A stretch of DNA of 64,000 nucleotides, taken from NCBI RefSeq assembly GCF_011751765.2, contig NZ_CP061169.1, positions 2,480,001 through 2,544,000 of the forward strand, written 5' to 3'. How positions within the stretch are numbered: position 1 is the first letter of the stretch; the number at the start of each line of letters is the position of its first letter. Under the pieces are notes generated by a model. It was given only the letters and a program-made list of their open reading frames with translations, did not search any database and was not told the origin of the DNA. This document shows positions 16,173-25,194 of this stretch, in pieces. The DNA is from Paramicrobacterium chengjingii (GTDB lineage Bacteria > Actinomycetota > Actinomycetes > Actinomycetales > Microbacteriaceae). Made by a program: the position numbers and the translations under genes.

Positions 16173-19163
16173 GTGCACGAAGAGACATCGTTGACCGTCG
16201 GTCGCGTCACCCGCGTCTTGACTGAGCGCGTCACACCTGCAATCTACTCGACGTCGCACCCCCTCACCGTGAAGACCCACCAACTCGAGGGTGAACCCAT
16301 TCCCCCAGAAGACGGGCTTGCGCTCGACTTCGCCCCGTTCGATGTGGGGAGCGCGTGGGGCCCAGCCTGGGGAACCACCTGGTTCAAGCTCACTGGAGAG
16401 GTGCCAACCGACTGGAGCGGTCACTGCGTCGAGGCGCGCATCGACCTGGGCTTCGACATCAACATGCCGGGCTTCCAATGCGAAGCGCTCGTCTACCGTG
16501 CAGACGGCACACCCGTGAAGAGCATCAATCCACGCAACCAGTGGGTGCCCATTTCGGATGCCGCCGAGGGCGGCGAATCGATCGAGCTGTATCTCGAAGC
16601 AGCATCCAACCCGGTTCTTCTCGACTACCATCCCTTCCTTCCGACGCAGGAGGGCGACATCGAAACGTCGTCGCCCGAACCGCTGTATCGCACCCGACAC
16701 ATGGAGCTCGCCGTGTTCGAGCCCGAGGTGTTCGAGCTCTCTCTCGACCTCGAGGTGCTGCTTGAGCTTCAGGCCGAGCTGCCCGAGACGGGCCCACGCC
16801 GCATGCGCATTCTTCAGGCTCTCGACAACGCTCTCGACCGGCTTGACCTGCAGCGCATTGTGGCGACAGCATCCGATGCTCGTGCCCAGCTGCGTGATGC
16901 GCTCGACTCACCCGCTGAGGCCAGCAGTCATCGCATCGCCGCCGTCGGCCACGCGCACATCGATTCTGCCTGGCTTTGGCCCGTGCGCGAGACGATTCGC
17001 AAGGTCGCCCGCACAACCTCGTCGATGACCGAGCTCATCGAGAACGACCCTGATTTTCTGTACGGCATGTCGAGCGCTCAGCAGTACGAATGGATTAAGG
17101 AACACCGCCCCGAGGTCTATGCGCGGGTGAAGGATGCTGTCGCAAAGGGCCGGTTCCTTCCCCTCGGCGGCATGTGGGTGGAGTCCGACACGGTCATGCC
17201 CACCGGAGAGTCGATCGCGCGCCAGTTCTCGTATGGCCAGCGCTTCTTCGAGAAGGAGTTCGGCATTCGCTCGAAGGGCGTGTGGCTGCCCGACAGCTTC
17301 GGCTACTCCCCCGCGCTGCCGCAGCTGATGCGTCGCGCCGGGTTTGAATGGTTCTTCACACAGAAGATCTCGTGGAACCAGCGCAACGTGTTTCCGCACC
17401 ACTCGTTCCTCTGGGAGGGAATCGACGGGTCGCGCATGTTCACGCACTTCCCACCGATGGACACGTACAACTCGCAGCTCTCGGGGGAGGAAGTAGCGAA
17501 GTCAACGCGCCAGTTCCGTGAGAACCGCGTGGCAACGCAGTCGATCGCCCCGGTCGGCTGGGGCGACGGCGGCGGCGGAACAACGCGAGAGATGACAGGC
17601 AAGGCGCGTCGGCTTGCAGATCTTGAGGGCAGCGCGCGCGTGCAGTGGCAGCATCCTGATGATTTCTTTGACGCGGCGAAGGCCGAGCTCACAGACCCGG
17701 CGGTCTGGGTCGGCGAGCTCTACCTCGAGCTGCACCGCGGTACCCTCACGAGCCAGCACGCAACAAAGGCGGGCAATCGCCGGGCAGAGCAGGCGCTCAT
17801 CGAGGCCGAGCTGTGGGCGACGACGGCCGCTGTGCGCGACGGCGCCGCCTACCCGCATGACGAACTCGACCGGCTGTGGAAACTTCTGCTGCTGCACCAG
17901 TTTCACGACATTCTGCCCGGCACATCGATCGCCTGGGTGCACCGCGAGGCAGCTGCCACGTTCGCCGCAATCGTCGCCGATGCGCAGACGATCGCGGCTG
18001 CCGCGCGGCGCGTGCTCGCCGGTGAGGGCGACCGCGAGCTCGTGTTCAACCCGACGTCGATCGCGGGGCCCGCTCCCCTCGGCGCGGCGCCCGCCGCGGC
18101 ATCCGGCCCCTCGGTCTCACTCACGGAGCGCGACGGCGGCTTTGTTCTCGAGAACGACCTGGTGACCGTTGTCATCACTGCTGAGGGCCTCATCACATCT
18201 GCAGTCGACACGGCAACGGGCCGTGACGCCATCGCGCCGGGCACAGAAGCCAACCTGTTTCAGCTGCACCAGGACTTCCCAAATATGTGGGATGCCTGGG
18301 ATATCGACCACTTCTACCGCAACCGCGTCGACGACCTTCGCGCGGCCGAGTCACTCAGCGCTCAGCTCGTCGACGGCACCGCCGAGGTTGTCGTGGAGCG
18401 CTCGTTTTCGACGTCGGCCCTGCGCCAGACCATCTCGCTCGCACCCGACTCGGCGACGGTGGTGCTGCGCACCGAGATCGACTGGAATGAGACAGAGAAG
18501 CTGCTGAAGCTCGCATTCCCTCTCGACCTGCAGGCGGCGACCACCGAGGCCGAAACGCAGTTCGGATTCCACTCCCGCCCCACACACGTGAACACGAGCT
18601 GGGAAGCGGCGAAGTTCGAGACCTCCATGCACCGCTTCGTGCTGGTGCGCGAGCCCGATTTCGGCGTTGCCCTCGTGAACGACTCGATCTACGGCTACGA
18701 CACGACGAGAGATTCGACGGATGCCGGTGTCTCGACGACCGTGCGACTTTCGCTTCTGCGCGCACCGGGGTTCCCTGATCCCGACACCGACCACGGCACG
18801 CACGTGATCACGACGGGGCTGGTGATCGGCGCGACACCCGAGAGTGCGACCGCCGCGGGCATCGAGCTGAACGCGCCGGCAACCGTCGTCACCGGCGCGA
18901 ACAACGTGGCACCACTTGTCTCCGTCTCGGGCGAGGGCATCGTCGTCTCGAGCGTCAAGCTCGCCGATGACCGCTCGGGCGACGTCGTCGTGCGTGTCTA
19001 CGAGTCGCGCGGTCGACGCGCCACGGGAGCGCTCAATGTGGGCTTTGTGCACAGCGGCATCCGCGAGGTTTCACTCATCGAAGACGAGATTCCGGATGCC
19101 CGAACAGGCGCCGAGTTTGCGCTGACGCCGTTCGAAGTGCGCACCGTCCGCATCGCGCGCTGA
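16173..19163 (+). CDS. Alpha-mannosidase, glycoside hydrolase family 38
   Basis: A 996-residue GH38 enzyme, normal length for bacterial members. Zinc ligands are expected in GHAHIDSAWLWPVRE (His260, His262, Asp264); the nucleophile is Asp374 in VWLPDSFGYSPALPQL. Further landmarks are GGMWVESDTVMPTGES and the late zinc His in LLLLHQFHDILPGTSI. The C-terminal half is the beta-sandwich region. No signal peptide, so cytoplasmic. GTG 16173 follows AGAGGAG. Divergent from lacI with a shared operator. It removes alpha-mannose from imported glycans; linkage specificity cannot be read. Confidence 0.94.
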   Translation: MHEETSLTVGRVTRVLTERVTPAIYSTSHPLTVKTHQLEGEPIPPEDGLALDFAPFDVGSAWGPAWGTTWFKLTGEVPTDWSGHCVEARIDLGFDINMPGFQCEALVYRADGTPVKSINPRNQWVPISDAAEGGESIELYLEAASNPVLLDYHPFLPTQEGDIETSSPEPLYRTRHMELAVFEPEVFELSLDLEVLLELQAELPETGPRRMRILQALDNALDRLDLQRIVATASDARAQLRDALDSPAEASSHRIAAVGHAHIDSAWLWPVRETIRKVARTTSSMTELIENDPDFLYGMSSAQQYEWIKEHRPEVYARVKDAVAKGRFLPLGGMWVESDTVMPTGESIARQFSYGQRFFEKEFGIRSKGVWLPDSFGYSPALPQLMRRAGFEWFFTQKISWNQRNVFPHHSFLWEGIDGSRMFTHFPPMDTYNSQLSGEEVAKSTRQFRENRVATQSIAPVGWGDGGGGTTREMTGKARRLADLEGSARVQWQHPDDFFDAAKAELTDPAVWVGELYLELHRGTLTSQHATKAGNRRAEQALIEAELWATTAAVRDGAAYPHDELDRLWKLLLLHQFHDILPGTSIAWVHREAAATFAAIVADAQTIAAAARRVLAGEGDRELVFNPTSIAGPAPLGAAPAAASGPSVSLTERDGGFVLENDLVTVVITAEGLITSAVDTATGRDAIAPGTEANLFQLHQDFPNMWDAWDIDHFYRNRVDDLRAAESLSAQLVDGTAEVVVERSFSTSALRQTISLAPDSATVVLRTEIDWNETEKLLKLAFPLDLQAATTEAETQFGFHSRPTHVNTSWEAAKFETSMHRFVLVREPDFGVALVNDSIYGYDTTRDSTDAGVSTTVRLSLLRAPGFPDPDTDHGTHVITTGLVIGATPESATAAGIELNAPATVVTGANNVAPLVSVSGEGIVVSSVKLADDRSGDVVVRVYESRGRRATGALNVGFVHSGIREVSLIEDEIPDARTGAEFALTPFEVRTVRIAR

Positions 19164-19226
19164 GCCGTCTGACAGAACCCGGCGCCACCATGAATCGGTG
19201 CCGTCACGACTCGGGGTTGCCTCGCT

Positions 19227-20570
19227 TCAGCGGCGCAGCCCCGTGTCGTGCGGGTTCGGCAGCGGCGGCCTCGGGGGCACGTCGCCGGGCAGCGGCATGA
19301 TGTGCGGCTGCGGGCTTGGCGACTCAGCGTCGGCCTCACCTTCAGCAGCTGCGTCGACTTCGGCGTCAACGTCGGCGCGCACGTCGGTGCCAGAAGCATC
19401 GTGGTCGACACGAACCGTCTCCGTCGTCGCTCGCGGCTCGCGGACGGGTTGCGCTAGCGCAGCATCCGCCCCTCGCGTAGCCAGCATGGCGGCGAGAAAT
19501 CGGACGAACATCGTAATCCAGGCGAAGAGCACCCCAAAGGCGATGAGCTCATAATTAGTGAGCGGCAGAAGGCCTGGCCCGTAAAACAACCACGTCGCTC
19601 CGCTCAGAAGAACAAGACTGCCTAGCGTTGCGAGAAAGAACGGCAGTGGCATTCCGCGCAACGCAATGGGCGATATCAGCATGAGAATGCCGAAGATCGC
19701 AGAAAGTCCGATGGCGAAGACGTTGTGTGCCATGACGCTCACATTGACGGGAACGAGGCCAATACCCGCGAGAGCCACCCCCATCGCGATGAACAGAATC
19801 GACACCATTGGCGCTGCCAGGCGGTAACGAATCACGCGGGCCGCATGCAGGTTGCGAATGTCTCGATCGACGTAGAGCGCGAATGTGGTGACGAGGATGC
19901 CGGCGACAATGAGAATCGCGTTAAAGCTGATGCTTGGCCGGTTGCCGTAGGCGCCAAGCACGCTGATCTGATACCGCCACCAGACGGGATCCGTCGACGT
20001 CGCCATGGCCGTGAGGAGGCCGACACCGACGAAGAGGAACATTCGCTGCGACAGGCTCACTGTGTTGAGCCGCGATACCGCGAGATAGAGCATGTACGCG
20101 GCGAGTCCCGTGACGACGGCGCATCCGATCGACGCGCTTACCGGGTCGATGGTGAGACGCCGGAACGCAAGCTGTACAACGAAAAGAAGAACAGCGGTGG
20201 CGAGTGCGCCAAGCGCCGTGTGCACGATGGCGACGACCACGGCATCGAGCATGAACTTCCATGACGGGAGTTCGAGACGCCACTCTTGGCCCCTGAGCCG
20301 GCGCGAGCGCCAGTATCCGATGCCCGCGGCGACGGTTCCGAGAACGACGACGGCGCTCACCGAGACCATGCCAATCGACCAGTGACCCCACTCCCAATCA
20401 GTCCAGATCGGCACGGACATACCGCCGAAGGCGATCACTGCGAAGACGACCGCGATGAGAGCTGCAGCCAGCCCGGCAATAAGCGCTTCGACCTCAACAT
20501 AAATGCCGCGCTGAGCCTCGCGTCTGGTCGACGCGGAGGCGGCGCGAGCGGGTCGACGAACGGCAGACAT
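19227..20570 (-). CDS. Polytopic membrane protein with acidic/Pro-rich tail, DUF998-like
   Basis: A 447-residue protein with about ten to eleven hydrophobic segments between residues 27 and 365, in a layout like DUF998/frag1-type membrane proteins (TDWEWGHWSIGMVSVSAVVV, STDPVWWRYQISVLGA, RPSISFNAILIVAGILVTTF). The last 75 residues are hydrophilic, rich in Asp, Glu and Ala and then Pro, and probably cytoplasmic. ATG 20570 chosen; GTG 20573 is equally possible. Neighbours do not indicate a role. Function unknown. Confidence 0.8.
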   Translation of the reverse strand: MSAVRRPARAASASTRREAQRGIYVEVEALIAGLAAALIAVVFAVIAFGGMSVPIWTDWEWGHWSIGMVSVSAVVVLGTVAAGIGYWRSRRLRGQEWRLELPSWKFMLDAVVVAIVHTALGALATAVLLFVVQLAFRRLTIDPVSASIGCAVVTGLAAYMLYLAVSRLNTVSLSQRMFLFVGVGLLTAMATSTDPVWWRYQISVLGAYGNRPSISFNAILIVAGILVTTFALYVDRDIRNLHAARVIRYRLAAPMVSILFIAMGVALAGIGLVPVNVSVMAHNVFAIGLSAIFGILMLISPIALRGMPLPFFLATLGSLVLLSGATWLFYGPGLLPLTNYELIAFGVLFAWITMFVRFLAAMLATRGADAALAQPVREPRATTETVRVDHDASGTDVRADVDAEVDAAAEGEADAESPSPQPHIMPLPGDVPPRPPLPNPHDTGLRR

Positions 20571-20625
20571 CACAGTGTCAAGTCTAGAGAACTGTCACGT
20601 GTAGAGAAGCGCGCGACCCCGTTGC

Positions 20626-21204
20626 TTAGACGATGCGGCCGACGCTCGCGAGCGCCATGCGCAGCAGTGTGCCGCGGCCGCCCTCCATCTCGGCGGCAAC
20701 GGCTTCGGACTGCGCCTCGTCCGGCGGCATCCAGGTGAGCTCGAGAGCATCCTGTCTGGGTTCGCAGGTTCCCGTGACGGGAACAACATACGCAAGCGAT
20801 ACGGCGTGCTGGCGTTCATCGCTGAACGGCGAAAGCCCCGGCATCGGAAAGTACTCGGCGACGGTGAACGGCGTCGGCGACGCGGGAAGCAGGGGAAATG
20901 CCATGGGCCCGAGATCCTTCTCAAGGTGACGGAACAGCGCATCGCGCAACGTCTCGCCATACATGACGCGCCCCGAGACCAGCGTCCGTGTCATCTGGCC
21001 GGTCGCCGTGGCGCGCAGCAGAACGCCGACCTCGGTGACGACGCCCATGCCGTCAACGCGAACGGGCACCGCCTCGACGTAGAGCAGCGGAAGGCGGTGC
21101 CGAATCTGCTCGAGCTCGATGTCACTCAGCCAGCCCGGTGCCGAAGCGCCGCGCGGCTCTTCAGGCTCGTCGGGCTGATCGGGGTCTGGAGTTCGAACGG
21201 CCAT
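20626..21204 (-). CDS. NUDIX-like DUF4916 family protein
   Basis: A 192-residue protein. The segment WLSDIELEQIRHRLPLLYVEAVPVRVDGMG followed by VTEVGVLLR is typical of the actinobacterial DUF4916/NUDIX-fold family. A canonical NUDIX box (GX5EX7REUXEEXGU) is not intact: the corresponding GRVMYGETLRDALFRHLEKDLGP lacks the REXXEE core. Hydrolysis of nucleoside diphosphate derivatives is therefore doubtful. ATG 21204 chosen; the frame extends to 21315 over the divergent promoter region. Confidence 0.78.
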   Translation of the reverse strand: MAVRTPDPDQPDEPEEPRGASAPGWLSDIELEQIRHRLPLLYVEAVPVRVDGMGVVTEVGVLLRATATGQMTRTLVSGRVMYGETLRDALFRHLEKDLGPMAFPLLPASPTPFTVAEYFPMPGLSPFSDERQHAVSLAYVVPVTGTCEPRQDALELTWMPPDEAQSEAVAAEMEGGRGTLLRMALASVGRIV

Positions 21205-21292
21205 GCTCCATTGTTGCAAGGTCGAGCGGCTGGGGCTGTCAGAGCGCGCCGGTAAACTGGTTTTCACCGCGACCATAGGAGGTTTCCGAGCG

Positions 21293-21946
21293 ATGAGCAC
21301 CGAGTCGGCGAGCACGACGATCGATCCCGACGCCGTGATGTGGTCGGCATCCGAGTCCGACCGTCAGGGCCGGCCGCTGCTTGTGCTGATGCACGGGTAC
21401 GGCTCGCACGAGGGCGACCTCTTCGGGCTCGCACCCTCTCTTCCGTTGGAGCCCGTGATCGCCTCGCTGCGAGCTCCGCATGCCGCCCCATGGCCGCTCG
21501 ACGGATGGTCGTGGTTCACGGCCGGAACCGACGACGGGCCTCGTCGAGACCACGTGAATGACTCGGCGGATGCTGTCATCGCGTGGCTCGACTCTCTCAC
21601 CGTGACGCCGACATCCGTCGGACTGCTCGGGTTCTCGCAGGGCGGCGCCATGGTAGCGCAGCTCATGCGACGCGACCCCAAACGTTTTGCATATGGGCTC
21701 GTCATGTCGGGCTTCATCACGCCAGGCGAAGAACCGGGCGATGCTGAATTGGCTGAGAGCAAACCGCCGATCTTCTGGGGGCGAGGTACAGGCGATGAGG
21801 TCATTGCCGAATCGGCGATCGTGCGCACTACGGATTGGCTGCCCACCCACTCCACCCTCTCGGGGCGCATATACGAGGGCCTCGGGCACGGCATCAACCA
21901 GCAGGGCGTCGCCGACGCCCGAGCTTTCATCGAGCGCAACCTCTGA
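21293..21946 (+). CDS. Phospholipase/carboxylesterase family alpha/beta hydrolase
   Basis: A 217-residue serine hydrolase. It has the oxyanion region VLMHGYGSHEGDLFGLAPSL, the nucleophile elbow GFSQGG, and Asp/His near the C terminus (GTGDEVI and GLGHGIN). This is the short YpfH/Est type acting on small esters. ATG 21293 follows a strong TAGGAGGT. The next gene starts 6 bp after its stop, so the two are probably co-transcribed. No signal peptide; cytoplasmic. Substrate unknown. Confidence 0.9.
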   Translation: MSTESASTTIDPDAVMWSASESDRQGRPLLVLMHGYGSHEGDLFGLAPSLPLEPVIASLRAPHAAPWPLDGWSWFTAGTDDGPRRDHVNDSADAVIAWLDSLTVTPTSVGLLGFSQGGAMVAQLMRRDPKRFAYGLVMSGFITPGEEPGDAELAESKPPIFWGRGTGDEVIAESAIVRTTDWLPTHSTLSGRIYEGLGHGINQQGVADARAFIERNL

Positions 21947-21952
21947 TCGCCC

Positions 21953-22393
21953 GTGACTGACTTCACATCGCCGTCACCACGGCATCCGCCGGTTGTTCTC
22001 TTCGTCTGCGTGCACAACGCCGGCCGCTCGCAGATGGCCGCGGGCTTTCTCTCTGCTCTCGGCGGCGATGCCGTTGAGGTGCGCTCCGCCGGCTCGATGC
22101 CAGCCGATCAGATCAACCCGGTCGCCGTCGAGGCGATGGCCGAGGTCGGCATCGACATCACCGCTAAAGCGCCCACAGTGCTGACGACTGACGCAGTCAG
22201 GCACGCGGATGCCGTCATTACGATGGGCTGCGGTGATGCCTGCCCTGTCTTCCCCGGCAAACGCTACGAAGACTGGCAGCTTGACGACCCGGCGGGTCAG
22301 GGCATCGATGCCGTGCGCCCGATCCGTGACGAGATCCGCTCGCGCATCCTGACGCTCATGAACGAGCTTGGCATCGGCGGCATCGGGCACTGA
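21953..22393 (+). CDS. Arsenate reductase / low-molecular-weight protein tyrosine phosphatase family
   Basis: A 146-residue LMW-PTP-fold protein. The P-loop is CVHNAGRSQ (C-x5-R), with TMGCGDACPVFPGKRYEDW and PIRDEIRSRI typical of thioredoxin- or mycothiol-coupled arsenate reductases of actinobacteria. The MGCGDAC pair supplies extra redox Cys residues, supporting reductase over phosphatase activity. GTG start at 21953. It follows the esterase by 6 bp and is far from the arsR gene at 40650, so it is not part of a local ars operon. Confidence 0.85.
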   Translation: MTDFTSPSPRHPPVVLFVCVHNAGRSQMAAGFLSALGGDAVEVRSAGSMPADQINPVAVEAMAEVGIDITAKAPTVLTTDAVRHADAVITMGCGDACPVFPGKRYEDWQLDDPAGQGIDAVRPIRDEIRSRILTLMNELGIGGIGH

Positions 22394-22454
22394 CGCTGAG
22401 CCTGAACCCGAGCACACACTGGAGCCGTACGGCTACACAAATGAGACATATACA

Positions 22455-22470
22455 TCGAAGCTATGTTCGA
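22455..22470. promoter_or_regulatory. SOS (LexA) box-like site upstream of DUF222/HNH gene
   Basis: TCGAAGCTATGTTCGA matches the actinobacterial LexA box TCGAAC-N4-GTTCGA at 11 of 12 fixed positions, and the dyad extends one base on each side (ATCGAA-N6-TTCGAT). It lies 35 bp before the start codon, where a repressor would block transcription. Related 13E12-repeat genes in mycobacteria are known to carry LexA boxes. Confidence 0.65.
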
Positions 22471-22504
22471 TAGAAATATCAGTGGCTCGTGATGTAATTC
22501 GTAC

Positions 22505-23878
22505 ATGGTTAACTTTACTGAGTTCGTAAAACCGCCTGGTGGTGATGCTCCTCCTCCCGGATCGCCGGGAGCTTCTGCCCAGCTGCTGTCGATGATGGTT
22601 GACAGCGTCGCAGAGCAACAGGAGCTGATCTCGAGCATGCAGGCACGGGTATTCACCATGGTGTGTCAGACAGTGCGGTTCGCGTTGCGCAATGATCGCG
22701 TGTTCGTCCACGATACGACGGCGTCTCCCGCGTCACGTGAAGAGTGGACGAGACGTGCTCTGATCGCTGAGCTGGCGCTCACCCTGCATCTGTCGGAGCG
22801 GAAAGTCGCGTCGATGGTACAGACCAGTGAGACTCTGATGAAGGAGTTGCCCGAGACGCTGTCGGCATTGCACGACGGGCAGATCTCCGTGCAGCACGCA
22901 GAGATCATGGTCTCGCAAGCTGAAGGGCTTGATTCTCAGCAGAAGCGCGAGTTCGAGTCCATAGCCATCCAGGCGGCACTATCGACGACACCCCCACAGT
23001 TCCGCACTGCTGCCGCCGCGATTCGTGAGAGATTAAATCCAGATTCCGCAGCCGAACGCAAACATCGGGCGATGGAGAACCGTCATATCGAGGTGGCACC
23101 GCTTCCGGACGGCATGGGGTGTCTGTCGGTGTTTGGCCCGATTGAGAAGATCAAGGGAATCGAGGCAGCGGCCCGCAACACGGCGCGGTCGCTGAAAGCG
23201 GCTGGCGATGACCGCACAGTGTCGCAGATCACCGCAGATGCCGTTCTCGACGCCACGATGACCGGTTTCACCGTTGACGTATCATCGCGTGACGAGCTTC
23301 GGGCGGCGAAGATTCGGCCGACGGTTCGCGTCACGGTGCCGGTGATGACGTTGCTCGGGCGCTCGGACGAACCCGGCACACTTGAGGGTTACGGTCCGAT
23401 CGATGCCGACACCGCCCGTGAGTTGGCGGCCGACGCACCGAGTTTTACCCGACTGCTCACCCATCCCGAGACCGGCACCGTACTCTCTGTCGGGCGCGAT
23501 AGCTATGCGGTTCCCGCCGATCTGCGTCGTCTTGTCGAGATCCGAGACGAGACCTGCGGATTCGCCGGTTGCAATCGGCCCGCATCGCAATGCGATATCG
23601 ATCATCGACACGACTGGCAGTACGGGGGCGAGACCAGCAGTGACAATTTGCAGCCACTGTGCACCTCCCACCATCCGTTGAAACACGAGTCAACATGGCA
23701 GGTGAACCGTGCCGATGACGGCACGATCGTCTGGACCTCTCCGCTGGGGCGTCAATTCATGGTTCGCCCCAACGGTGAACCGGGCTTCAAGCGGATCGTG
23801 AAATTCGAAGAAACGGAACAGGCAACCGTTCTTGCCGCCCCGGAAAGGAAGCAACTTCCCGACAACCCTCCGTTCTGA
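22505..23878 (+). CDS. DUF222 / HNH endonuclease domain protein (13E12-repeat family)
   Basis: A 457-residue protein. DUF222 fills the first two thirds (SMQARVFTMVCQTVRFALRN, LHDGQISVQHAEIMVSQAEGL). The C-terminal HNH nuclease is CGFAGCNRPASQCDIDHRHDW with NLQPLCTSHHPLKH, including the two Cys pairs and His-Asn-His type metal site. These genes occur in many dispersed copies in actinobacteria and may be mobile or SOS-linked; their biochemical role is unsettled. Local DNA is slightly less GC-rich than neighbours. ATG 22505. An SOS-like box precedes it. Confidence 0.9.
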   Translation: MVNFTEFVKPPGGDAPPPGSPGASAQLLSMMVDSVAEQQELISSMQARVFTMVCQTVRFALRNDRVFVHDTTASPASREEWTRRALIAELALTLHLSERKVASMVQTSETLMKELPETLSALHDGQISVQHAEIMVSQAEGLDSQQKREFESIAIQAALSTTPPQFRTAAAAIRERLNPDSAAERKHRAMENRHIEVAPLPDGMGCLSVFGPIEKIKGIEAAARNTARSLKAAGDDRTVSQITADAVLDATMTGFTVDVSSRDELRAAKIRPTVRVTVPVMTLLGRSDEPGTLEGYGPIDADTARELAADAPSFTRLLTHPETGTVLSVGRDSYAVPADLRRLVEIRDETCGFAGCNRPASQCDIDHRHDWQYGGETSSDNLQPLCTSHHPLKHESTWQVNRADDGTIVWTSPLGRQFMVRPNGEPGFKRIVKFEETEQATVLAAPERKQLPDNPPF

Positions 23879-23999
23879 TATCGCCGAGTTTCATCGGCGA
23901 TATTGAGGCCGGGGTCGTGCACCTGGGGTAACGCGCAGCTGGTTCCGATCGCGACGTATCGACAAGATTCGACTGTCCGGGAGCAGACCCGACACACAG

Positions 24000-24020
24000 C
24001 GCTTCGACTGAGTCGAAGCG
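24000..24020. terminator. Hairpin between HNH and ddl genes
   Basis: CGCTTCGAC-TGA-GTCGAAGCG, a perfect 9-bp stem with a 3-base loop, 122 bp after the HNH stop and 59 bp before the ddl start. No T-run follows, so terminator function is only likely. The rest of 23879-24078 shows nothing recognisable. Confidence 0.45.
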
Positions 24021-24078
24021 GTCTGAGCCGTGCCCGCATCCCGGTGACCCCTGTTGCCTTCGCTGTTACAGTGCTGAA

Positions 24079-25083
24079 ATGCGAGTTGCAGTCTTATTCG
24101 GTGGTGCAAGTGAAGAACGCGATGTATCAATTGCGAGCGCCTCGCAGATCATCCCCGCTCTTCGACGCCGCGGACATGACGTCGTAGCCGTCGACACTGC
24201 ATCCGGAGCGATCTCGCCCCACGACGAGTCAGCGCGGCTCACGATGTCCGTTGGAACCACGCCTCCGACCGGCTCCGATCTCTCGCTCGCCAGGCGCTCC
24301 GATAATGCTCTTCGGCTTCCATCGGAGGTTGCCGACGCCGACGTAGCCTTCATCGCGCTTCATGGTGGCTCAGGCGAAGACGGGCGCCTCCAAGCGCTCC
24401 TCGAGCTCGCCGGAATCCGCTACACGGGCTCCGGCCCGCTCGGCAGCGGCCTCGCTCTTGACAAAGATGTCAGCAAATCGCTTCTTCGCTCGGCCAGCAT
24501 CCGAACCCCCGATTGGCTCATGGCCCCTGCCACTGCTGAAGAAGTCGCGTCGGTTCTCGGGTACCCGGTGATTGTGAAGCCCGCCGTTCAAGGTTCGACT
24601 GTCGGTCTCCGCATAGTGCGTCAGCCCGATGACCTTGCAGACGCCGTACTCGAAGCATCCGCCTTCGGCTCTGTCATGATCGAGGCGTTCATTCGTGGTC
24701 GCGAACTCACCGCCGGCGTCCTCAACGACGAACCCCTCGCCGTCGGCGAGATCATCATCGACCCCGATGAAGCTTTCACTTATGAAGACAAGTACCAGCT
24801 CGGTGCCGTCCGTGAGACTTTTCCAGCCGATCTGCCGCCCGCCGTCACAGAGTCGGTGCGTGAAATCACTCTCGCTACGCACCGTGCATTGCGCTTGGAA
24901 TCGTACAGCCGTACCGATTTTCGACTCGACGAGAACGGAGTCGCCTGGGTCATTGAAGCAAACAGCCTCCCTGGTATGACGGCGACAAGCCTGCTGCCCC
25001 AATCGGCGGCGGCGGTCGGCATCGATTATGACGAACTCTGCGATCGCATTTGCTCACACGCAGCATCGAGTTTTCGGAGCTGA
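24079..25083 (+). CDS. ddl: D-alanine--D-alanine ligase
   Basis: A 334-residue ATP-grasp enzyme that joins two D-Ala for peptidoglycan. It opens with VAVLFGGASEERDVSIASA (the GGxSxExxVS motif) and continues with HGGSGEDGRLQALLELAGIRYTGSG, the ATP-binding VIVKPAVQGSTVGL, and the C-terminal metal/substrate motif FRLDENGVAWVIEANSLPGMTATSLLP. Length is close to DdlA/DdlB. Several insertions are shorter than in long DdlA. It stands alone between the HNH and lhr genes, whereas the essential ddl usually sits by gpsA or thiL; it could be a second copy or a related amino-acid ligase. Confidence 0.85.
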   Translation: MRVAVLFGGASEERDVSIASASQIIPALRRRGHDVVAVDTASGAISPHDESARLTMSVGTTPPTGSDLSLARRSDNALRLPSEVADADVAFIALHGGSGEDGRLQALLELAGIRYTGSGPLGSGLALDKDVSKSLLRSASIRTPDWLMAPATAEEVASVLGYPVIVKPAVQGSTVGLRIVRQPDDLADAVLEASAFGSVMIEAFIRGRELTAGVLNDEPLAVGEIIIDPDEAFTYEDKYQLGAVRETFPADLPPAVTESVREITLATHRALRLESYSRTDFRLDENGVAWVIEANSLPGMTATSLLPQSAAAVGIDYDELCDRICSHAASSFRS

Positions 25084-25194
25084 ATTGCAGATGCCGAGGT
25101 GCTGATGCTTCGATTCGGGCTCGACAATGGCCGCCGACGAATCGTCACGACGTCCAGACCCGGCAGTGTCAGCCACGTGTGATTAGCTGAAGAA

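Noticed and set aside
22505..23878. DUF222/HNH gene as a homing endonuclease or intein
   Set aside because: Stands alone as a complete gene with its own promoter; it does not interrupt another reading frame.
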